This document shows positions 6,647 to 12,213 of a DNA stretch of 12,213 nt, in pieces. Under the pieces are notes generated by a model that saw nothing but the letters and a program-made list of their open reading frames with translations, was not told the DNA's origin and searched no databases. The first letter of the stretch is position 1, and every line of letters starts with the position of its first letter. Made by a program: the position numbers and the translations under genes. The stretch covers positions 1 to 12,213 of the forward strand of contig JAWLGN010000165.1 of assembly GCA_041685075.1 (NCBI GenBank). The letters run 5' to 3'. The DNA comes from JAMCRM01 sp041685075. GTDB lineage: Bacteria; Acidobacteriota; Terriglobia; Bryobacterales; Bryobacteraceae.

Positions 6647-8388
6647 GGCCGGCGCAGGCGGCATGGCTGGCCGGCGTGTTGCTGGCCGCCTCGGCCGCGG
6701 CCGCTCCCGCTCCGGCTCCCGGCCCGGTGCTCTCCGCCATGGAGGACGAGCTGAAGCGCTCCCGGACGCTCGCGCTGCCGGGACTCGAGCGGCCCTACTT
6801 CATCGAGTACACCATAGACGACGTGCGCAGCTTCGCGGTCTCGGCCACCGGCGGTGGGGTGGTCTCGGTGCGGCGCCGGCGAATGCGCGTCCCCGATATC
6901 AAGGTGCGGGTGGGCGATTACCGCTTCGACAATACCAACTACGTGGGCAGCGGCTTCCCCTTCGGCTCGCGCTACGACGTGGGCCGCTTCCCGCTCGACG
7001 ATCTCTACCCGGTACTGCGGCGCTTCCTGTGGCTGGGGGCCGATTCGGCCTACAAGTCCGCCGTGGAGGCGCTGGCGCGCAAGCGGGCGGCGCTGAAGAG
7101 CGTAACCGCCGGGGAGCGGCTGGACGATTTCGCGCGCGCCGAACCCACCGTGCTGCTGCGGGAAATCCGGCCGCAGGCGCTCGATGAAGAAGGCTGGATC
7201 GCGCGTGCGCGGGAGCTGTCGTCGCTGCTGGCACGGCGGGCGGAGCTGAAGTATTCGACCATCGAGCTGGAAGCCGTCGAGAACGTGCACCACTACGTGA
7301 ACACGGAGGGATCGCGCGTCCGCATCCCCGAGCGCATGATCTTCCTGCGGGCGCGAGCGCTGGCGCAGGCCGCCGACGGCATGCACCTTCGGGATGCCGC
7401 GACCTTTCACGCGTCGGACTTCGACGGGCTGGACCCGGCCGCGCTCGCGCGCGCGGTGGCGGAGCTTTCCAATCACACGGCCGCGATGGCCCGGGCGCCG
7501 GTGGGCAAACTCTATAGCGGGCCGGTGCTCTTCGAGGGTGCGGCCGCGGCGCAACTCTTCGCCGAGGTTCTGGGCGGAAACCTGGCGCCCACCAGGCGCC
7601 CTGTCACCGAGCCGAGGCGCCCCGCCGCCTTCCCCTCCAGCCAGCTCGAGGGCCGGCAGGGCGCGCGCGTGCTGCCCGAGTGGATGGACGTGATCGACGA
7701 CCCCACCCAAACCGAATGGCGCGGCCGGCGCCTGTTCGGCTCCTTCCTGGTGGACCGCGAAGGCGTCCGGCCGCAGCCGCTGGTGATCGTCGAGAAGGGC
7801 GTGCTGAAGAACTTTCTGCTGACACGCCAGCCGGTGCGCGGGTGGAACGGATCAAACGGCCGCGCGCGCCTGCCCGGCCGCTTCGGCCACAGCACCGCGG
7901 CCATTAGCAACCTGTTCGTGCGAGCCGCCCAGACCGTGCCCGCGGCCCAGTTGCGCAAGCGCATGGCCGAGATCTGCGAGACGCGCGGCAAACCTTACGG
8001 GATCGTCGTGCGCAAAATGGATTTCCCTTCTTCGGCCTCGACCGAGGAGGTGCGGCGGCTGCTGGCCGGCGCGCGATCCTCCGGGCAGCCGGTGAGCCTG
8101 CCGGTGCTGGTCTACCGCGTCTGGCCGGACGGCCGCGAGGAACTGGTGCGCGGGCTGAAATTCCGCGGGTTGAACGCGCGCTCGCTCAAGGACATCCTGG
8201 CCGCGGGAGACGAGGAGCACGTCTTCGACTACCTGAACAACACCGCGCGGTTTGCCCTGATGGGCCTGGGCGGCTACGTGGCGGAGACCAGCGTGGTGGC
8301 GCCCTCGGTGCTGATCGACGATCTGGAACTCGAGCCGGTGGAGGAAGAGCACCCCAAGCTGCCGCTGGTTGCGCCGCCGCCGTCTTAG
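6643..8388 (+). CDS. Predicted secreted TldD/PmbA-family paralogue lacking metal ligands (TldE-like partner)
   Basis: 581 aa. The ATG at 6643 overlaps the previous stop and has GGAGG at 6632-6636, 6 nt upstream. Signal peptide about 1-21 (AAWLAGVLLAASAAAA), followed by an Ala-Pro stretch. It aligns along its length with the upstream protein: compare YSGPVLFEGAAAAQLFAEVL with YVGPAIFSGRAAGVFFHEIF, and PVLVYRVWPDGREELVRG with PVLVYRVYPDGRPDELVRG. The HExxxH site reads AEVLGG (307-312), so both His are gone though Glu308 remains, and the C-terminal Cys is missing (GGYVAETSVVAPSVL, 543-557). It should therefore be catalytically dead. In E. coli the heterodimer partner TldE (PmbA) likewise lacks the motif, so this protein probably pairs with its neighbour to form the substrate cavity. 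The reading frame is intact, which argues for a maintained structural role rather than a decaying gene. Confidence 0.88.
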   Translation: MRPAQAAWLAGVLLAASAAAAPAPAPGPVLSAMEDELKRSRTLALPGLERPYFIEYTIDDVRSFAVSATGGGVVSVRRRRMRVPDIKVRVGDYRFDNTNYVGSGFPFGSRYDVGRFPLDDLYPVLRRFLWLGADSAYKSAVEALARKRAALKSVTAGERLDDFARAEPTVLLREIRPQALDEEGWIARARELSSLLARRAELKYSTIELEAVENVHHYVNTEGSRVRIPERMIFLRARALAQAADGMHLRDAATFHASDFDGLDPAALARAVAELSNHTAAMARAPVGKLYSGPVLFEGAAAAQLFAEVLGGNLAPTRRPVTEPRRPAAFPSSQLEGRQGARVLPEWMDVIDDPTQTEWRGRRLFGSFLVDREGVRPQPLVIVEKGVLKNFLLTRQPVRGWNGSNGRARLPGRFGHSTAAISNLFVRAAQTVPAAQLRKRMAEICETRGKPYGIVVRKMDFPSSASTEEVRRLLAGARSSGQPVSLPVLVYRVWPDGREELVRGLKFRGLNARSLKDILAAGDEEHVFDYLNNTARFALMGLGGYVAETSVVAPSVLIDDLELEPVEEEHPKLPLVAPPPS

Positions 8389-8392
8389 AGCC

Positions 8393-10732
8393 ATGCGCAC
8401 ACTCGGCCGGTACATCTTCAGGGAGATCCTCTCGAGCGCCATCATCGGCACGGTGCTGGCCACCTGCGTCATTTTTCTGCAGGGCGTGGGGCCGCTGCTG
8501 GGGCTGGTGGTGCGCAGTTCGGCGGGGTTGGGCACGGTGGCGTGGCTGTTTGCGCTGGGCATGCCGGCGGTGCTGCCCCTGACCATCCCGTTCGGCGTGC
8601 TGGTGGGCATCCTGATCGGCCTGGGGCGCATGTCGAGCGACGGCGAGATCACGGCCATGCGCGCGGCGGGCGTTTCGGGGCGGCGCGTGGTGTGGTCCGT
8701 TATGACCTTCGCCCTGATGGCGGCGGTGATGGCGGGAACGGCCTCTTTGAAGCTGGCGCCGCTGGCGCTGCGGGAGAGCACGCGGCTGGTCCATAAGCTG
8801 GCCGCCACCCAGATCACCGCCGAAATCCAGCCGCGCATCTTCGAGGAGCAGTTCCCCGACACCATTCTCTACGTGGGAGACGTGCGGCACGCCGGCGATA
8901 ACGTGGTGGTCTGGCGAAACGTCTTCATGGCGGATTTGACGCCGCCGGAGCAGCGCGCCTCGGGGTTGAAAGAGAAGTCGGCCGAGCCGCTGGTGACGGT
9001 GGCGCGCGAAGCGGTGGCGGTGCCGGACGTGGAGAACAACCGCATCCAGCTATCCCTCCGCCACGCCAGCACGCACGAGATGGGCAAAGACGCGGTGGCT
9101 TCCGACGCCTACTGGCCGCGCGGCGAGCAGGTGCTCGAAGCGGCGCCGCCGGGGCAGGTGCGCACCAGGCCCATCCTGGAGATGACCACCACGGAACTCG
9201 GGCGCCATACCGGGCCGGAATCGCCCCTCCGCACCGAGGCGCAGATCGAACTACATCGCCGCTTCGCTTTGCCGGTGGCCTGCCTGATGCTGGCGCTGGT
9301 GGGCATTCCCCTGGGGGTCTCCTCGCGCAAGGGCGGCAAGTCGGCCGGTTACGTGTGGGGCGTCTTCCTGGCGTTTTTCTGCTATCACCTCTCCTTCATC
9401 AGCCTGGTGGGGCTGGCCAAGCAGCAGGCCGTGCCGGTGGTGGTGGCGGTGTGGACGCCCAACGCGGCATTCGCCATCGCGGGGTTAATTCTGCTGGCCC
9501 GCATGGAACGCGGCGGGCGGCGCGACCCGTTGGGCGCCATATGGGGGCGCATCACCGAAACCGCCGCGGCGTTGCGCAAGCGCTTCGGCGGGCGCGGGCA
9601 AGCCGCCAACGGCCGGGCAGTGAAGATGCGTCTGGGCGTGCTGCCGCAGATCGTGGATACCTATATCCTTTCCACCTTCCTGTTCTACTTCATCGTGCTG
9701 CTCACCAGCTTCGTGGCCCTGACCGAGGTCTACAACTTCTTCGAGCTGCTGGGCGACATGGTGCGGAACAACATCCCGCTCTCGAAGATGTTCAGCTACC
9801 TGGCCTTCCTGACCCCCAAGCTGGTCTACGACATTCTGCCGATCAGCGTACTGGTGGCGGTGCTGGTGACCTTCGGGGTGCTCTCGAAGCAGAACGAGGT
9901 GACGGCATTCAAAGCCTGCGGGGTAAGCCTGCACCGGCTGGCGCTGCCCATCCTGATCGTCAGCGGGCTGTTCAGCGTGGCGCTGTTTGCCTTCGACCAC
10001 TACTGGGTGCCGCAGGCCAACCGGCGGCAGGAGGCGCTTCGCACCGAGATCAAGGGCGGCGCGCCCCAGAGCTACCTGCTGCCGGACCGCAAGTGGATCA
10101 AGGGCAAGGGATCCCGCATCTACTACTACCGCTACTTCGACTTTACCGGGGGCGTGATAGCCGGGGTGACGGTCTACGAGTTGGATCCCGAAACCTTCGC
10201 CCTGAGGCGCCAGATCTCCGCCGAGAGCGCGCGCTGGCAGCCGTCGCTGGCGACCTGGGTCTTCGAAAACGGCTGGTACAGCGAGTTCAAGGATTCGCGC
10301 CGCCGCTCCTATACCCCTTTCCCGGTGCAAACCTTTCCGGAGCTGAACGAAGAGCCGAGCTACTTCCGCAAAGAGGTGGTGCCGGACAAGCAGATGAACT
10401 TCCGGCAACTGGACCAGTACATCCGCGACCTGCACCAGAGCGGTTTCGATACCGTGAAACTGCGGGTACAGTTCTACAGGAAGTTTTCGGTGCCGCTGTT
10501 CGCCCTCATCATGGCGATGATCTCGGTGCCTTTCGGCTTTCTGGTAGGCAGCCGCGGGGCCATGGCGGGCATCGGGGTGAGCATCGGGATTGCCATGGGC
10601 TATTGGGGCGTCGGGGTGCTGTTCGAGCAACTGGGCAATGCCAACCAGTTGCCGCCCGCGGTGGCTGCGTGGTCGCCCGACGCCGTCTTCGCGCTGGCGG
10701 GGCTGTACCTGATGCTGCGGATGCGCAGCTAA
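8393..10732 (+). CDS. lptFG: LptF-LptG fusion: LPS export ABC transporter permease
   Basis: 779 aa, about twice the usual 360-390 aa of LptF or LptG, because two complete YjgP/YjgQ permeases are fused. Half one is residues 1-371, half two about 419-779, joined by a basic linker (372-418). Each half has about six membrane helices with a beta-rich periplasmic domain after the third (about 130-285 and 540-690). Each has the cytoplasmic coupling helix that contacts the LptB ATPase: SSDGEITAMRAAGVS (81-95) and SKQNEVTAFKACGVS (498-512). The re-entry helices after the periplasmic domains also match: RRFALPVACLMLALVGIPLG and RKFSVPLFALIMAMISVPFG. With LptB and LptC (not in this window) it would extract LPS from the inner membrane and pass it to the periplasmic bridge. 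The ATG is 4 nt after the upstream stop, without a clear Shine-Dalgarno sequence, so it is likely coupled. The start at 8369 would add a basic stretch overlapping the upstream gene and is less likely. Which half is LptF and which LptG is not certain. Confidence 0.92.
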   Translation: MRTLGRYIFREILSSAIIGTVLATCVIFLQGVGPLLGLVVRSSAGLGTVAWLFALGMPAVLPLTIPFGVLVGILIGLGRMSSDGEITAMRAAGVSGRRVVWSVMTFALMAAVMAGTASLKLAPLALRESTRLVHKLAATQITAEIQPRIFEEQFPDTILYVGDVRHAGDNVVVWRNVFMADLTPPEQRASGLKEKSAEPLVTVAREAVAVPDVENNRIQLSLRHASTHEMGKDAVASDAYWPRGEQVLEAAPPGQVRTRPILEMTTTELGRHTGPESPLRTEAQIELHRRFALPVACLMLALVGIPLGVSSRKGGKSAGYVWGVFLAFFCYHLSFISLVGLAKQQAVPVVVAVWTPNAAFAIAGLILLARMERGGRRDPLGAIWGRITETAAALRKRFGGRGQAANGRAVKMRLGVLPQIVDTYILSTFLFYFIVLLTSFVALTEVYNFFELLGDMVRNNIPLSKMFSYLAFLTPKLVYDILPISVLVAVLVTFGVLSKQNEVTAFKACGVSLHRLALPILIVSGLFSVALFAFDHYWVPQANRRQEALRTEIKGGAPQSYLLPDRKWIKGKGSRIYYYRYFDFTGGVIAGVTVYELDPETFALRRQISAESARWQPSLATWVFENGWYSEFKDSRRRSYTPFPVQTFPELNEEPSYFRKEVVPDKQMNFRQLDQYIRDLHQSGFDTVKLRVQFYRKFSVPLFALIMAMISVPFGFLVGSRGAMAGIGVSIGIAMGYWGVGVLFEQLGNANQLPPAVAAWSPDAVFALAGLYLMLRMRS

Positions 10733-12060
10733 GCCGCGGCGGGCTTCTCCTCCTCCGGCACGAGCTGTTCGCTGGGATCGATGCGCAGCCACAAGAGCGC
10801 GCTGATCGAGAGCATCACGGTCATGAAGACCAGGGGCACGTCGTAGCGGAAATCGCGGATGCCGCTCTGGACCGGCAGCCCCAGGGCGGGCAGCCAGCCG
10901 TTGGCATAGACCACGAAGTAGCCGAACAACACCGAGGAAACGAACGAGCCCACCTGCCCGGCGGTGTTCATGGCGCCCGTGACCGCGCCGGCGTACTTCT
11001 TGCCCACGTCCAGGCAGACGGCCCAGGCGGTGGGGAGCATGAAATCCGAGCCGGCGTAGCTGAGGGCCAGGAAGACCAGCCCCACGTACTGGTTCGTGGA
11101 GAGGATGGTGGCCACGGTGAAGACCGCTGCGGCGCCCAGCCCCACGATTCCCACCGTGCGGCGGCCCCACTTGACCCCCAGCTTGCGCACCAGCACGTCG
11201 CTGGTGATGCCGCCGCCCAGGTTGGCCAGGCCGCCGAGGATAAAGGGCAGGGTGCCGAACAGCAAGCCTCTTTCGGTGAATCCACGGCCCGCGGAGAGAT
11301 AGGTGGGCATCCAGGAGAGGAAGAAGAAGGCGCCGTAGCAGTAGGCGAAGTACATCACCAGGATGGACCAGAAATTGGCGCTGCGGACCACGCGGCCCCA
11401 GGGCAGGCCGTGGTGTTGGCCGCGCGGCGGCGTGCCGATTTCCCGCAGCTCCTCCTCGGTGACACCGGGTTTTTCGTGCGGGTAGTCGCGATACCAGGTG
11501 TACCAGTAGAAGGCCCAGATGAGACCCAGGAATCCGAAGGCAAAGAACGAAGCGCGCCACCCAAAGCGGATCTGGAGCGGTATGACCAGGAAGGGCGTGA
11601 TGGCTCCGCCCACGCGGCTGGCCATCCATACCAGCCCGTGCGCCCGGGCGCGCTCCGCAACAGGAAACCAGCGCGAGATGCTGGCGGAACTGTTGGGGTA
11701 GGCGCCCGCCTCGCCCGCGCCGAACAGGAAGCGGATGGGCAGCAGCACCAGGTAGCTCCACGCCATGCCGGTGAGCGAGGTGAAAACGCTCCACCAGATG
11801 ACGATGCGGGTCAGTACCTTGCGCGGGCCGATGCGGTCGCCCAGCGAGCCGCTGGGAATCTCGAACGCCGCGTAAGCGATAGCGAAAACTCCCACCACCC
11901 AGCCGAACTGCTCGGGCGTCATGCCGAGGTCCTGCTGCATGCGCGGACCCGCTACCGAAATGCAGACGCGGTCGATGTAGGTGATGATCGAAAGCAAAAA
12001 GAGAAGGGCCAGTACCGTATGGCGGTACTTGGCCCCGGAAGACGGAGAGCGCCGCTTCAT
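10729..12060 (-). CDS. MFS transporter, anion:cation symporter (ACS) family, probable sugar-acid uptake
   Basis: 443 aa with about twelve membrane helices in two halves of six. Family marks: YIDRVCISVAGP (28-39) in helix 1, the MFS loop motif GSLGDRIGPRKV (71-82), and GEAGAYPNSSASISRWFP with ERARAHG (116-142), the signature of ACS members such as glucarate, galactonate and hexuronate transporters (GudP, DgoT, ExuT). These import carboxylated sugars with protons. Substrate cannot be fixed from sequence; uronate, aldonate or another organic anion is likely. The ATG at 12060 is preferred over the in-frame ATG at 12144, since the extra 28 residues are basic, not family-like, and would overlap the promoter. 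The C-terminus is acidic and short. The stop codon (TAG, 10731-10729) overlaps the stop of the converging LptFG gene. No catabolic genes are adjacent within the window. Confidence 0.92.
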   Translation of the reverse strand: MKRRSPSSGAKYRHTVLALLFLLSIITYIDRVCISVAGPRMQQDLGMTPEQFGWVVGVFAIAYAAFEIPSGSLGDRIGPRKVLTRIVIWWSVFTSLTGMAWSYLVLLPIRFLFGAGEAGAYPNSSASISRWFPVAERARAHGLVWMASRVGGAITPFLVIPLQIRFGWRASFFAFGFLGLIWAFYWYTWYRDYPHEKPGVTEEELREIGTPPRGQHHGLPWGRVVRSANFWSILVMYFAYCYGAFFFLSWMPTYLSAGRGFTERGLLFGTLPFILGGLANLGGGITSDVLVRKLGVKWGRRTVGIVGLGAAAVFTVATILSTNQYVGLVFLALSYAGSDFMLPTAWAVCLDVGKKYAGAVTGAMNTAGQVGSFVSSVLFGYFVVYANGWLPALGLPVQSGIRDFRYDVPLVFMTVMLSISALLWLRIDPSEQLVPEEEKPAAA

Positions 12061-12069
12061 CAGGCAGCC

Positions 12070-12075
12070 ATTATA
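12070..12075 (-). promoter_or_regulatory. Predicted -10 element (consensus TATAAT) of the MFS gene
   Basis: A perfect TATAAT on the minus strand ends 9 nt before the ATG at 12060. There is no Shine-Dalgarno sequence in the gap. The hexamer 17 bp upstream (TAGCAC, 12098-12093) is a poor match to a -35 box. This is the strongest promoter-like match in the window and supports the start at 12060. Confidence 0.5.
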
Positions 12076-12120
12076 TGACGGCCGCCGGCGCTGTGCTAGG
12101 CGGCTACGGTAAGATGTCGC

Positions 12121-12165
12121 TAGCATGTGAGTTGGCCGGTCCAATTAGCACGTGAATTGTCCGGT
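12121..12165 (+). repeat. Two 20-bp direct repeats, possible insertion-sequence end
   Basis: TAGCATGTGAGTTGGCCGGT (12121-12140) and TAGCACGTGAATTGTCCGGT (12146-12165) agree at 17 of 20 positions and start 25 bp apart. Repeated GTGAnTTGnCCGGT-like units are reminiscent of the multiple terminal repeats of IS21-family elements, in which case the element would begin near TGT at 12126 and run to the right, out of the window. They could instead be paired operator sites upstream of the MFS promoter. The last 48 bases (12166-12213) carry no gene start I can support. Confidence 0.45.
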
Positions 12166-12213
12166 TCGGGCCGCGGCGGGATTCTGGAGTTTGACGATCC
12201 CAGAGAAGGTCTC

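Noticed and set aside
9485..11794. Open minus-strand frame of 769 aa overlapping LptFG and MFS
   Set aside because: Shadow of high-GC codon use; no recognisable domain, and it conflicts with two well-supported membrane protein genes.
9355..12078. Open plus-strand frame of 907 aa across LptFG and the MFS gene
   Set aside because: Its translation is low-complexity Arg/Gly/His-rich text with no membrane or domain pattern, while the LptFG and MFS frames there are unambiguous.
12191..12213. Possible TTG start of a rightward gene at the window end
   Set aside because: The GGAG before it is only 1 nt away and only seven codons remain, too little to support a coding call.

Overview
This is a GC-rich, gene-dense chromosomal window with nine protein genes and no RNA genes or CRISPR. 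The gene content points to a Gram-negative soil-type bacterium, most likely Acidobacteriota of the Solibacter/Bryobacter kind: secreted tetratricopeptide-repeat (TPR) proteins, a single-chain LptF/LptG permease, signal-peptide-bearing TldD-family proteins, and a secreted nucleoside hydrolase with accessory domains. The assignment is inferred from gene content and style; no marker gene is present.

Layout. (1) 43-1683, minus strand: secreted inosine-uridine-type nucleoside hydrolase followed by a bacterial Ig-like and a PA14-like domain. (2) 1684-1848: divergent promoter region. (3) 1849-4138, plus strand: a tightly overlapping three-gene operon encoding an exported TPR protein and two small exported, highly charged helical proteins of unknown function. 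(4) 4256-4897, plus strand: a NarL/LuxR-type regulator with an atypical receiver domain and probably a TTG start. (5) 4979-10732, plus strand: an operon of a predicted secreted TldD-type metalloprotease, a tandem paralogue that has lost every metal ligand (a TldE/PmbA-like partner), and an LptF-LptG fusion for lipopolysaccharide export. (6) 10729-12060, minus strand: a major facilitator (MFS) transporter of the anion:cation symporter type, convergent with the LptFG gene, the two stop codons overlapping. (7) 12061-12213: the MFS promoter, then two 20-bp direct repeats that may mark the end of an insertion sequence continuing beyond the window.

How the genes may work together. The 4979-10732 operon looks like an envelope unit: an active/inactive TldD-type pair predicted to be exported, co-expressed with the inner-membrane part of the LPS transporter. 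E. coli TldD/TldE is cytosolic, so an exported pair tied to LptFG is the most intriguing feature here. The TPR operon also makes only exported proteins. The regulator lies between the two operons and could control either one; the sequence does not show which.

A recurring regulatory theme is that four transcription units have a TAnnnT -10-like hexamer only 6-10 nt before the start codon and no Shine-Dalgarno sequence, which predicts leaderless or nearly leaderless mRNAs. Two of the internal operon genes instead have good Shine-Dalgarno sequences, and three internal starts overlap the preceding stop. No convincing hairpin-plus-U-tract terminator was seen anywhere.
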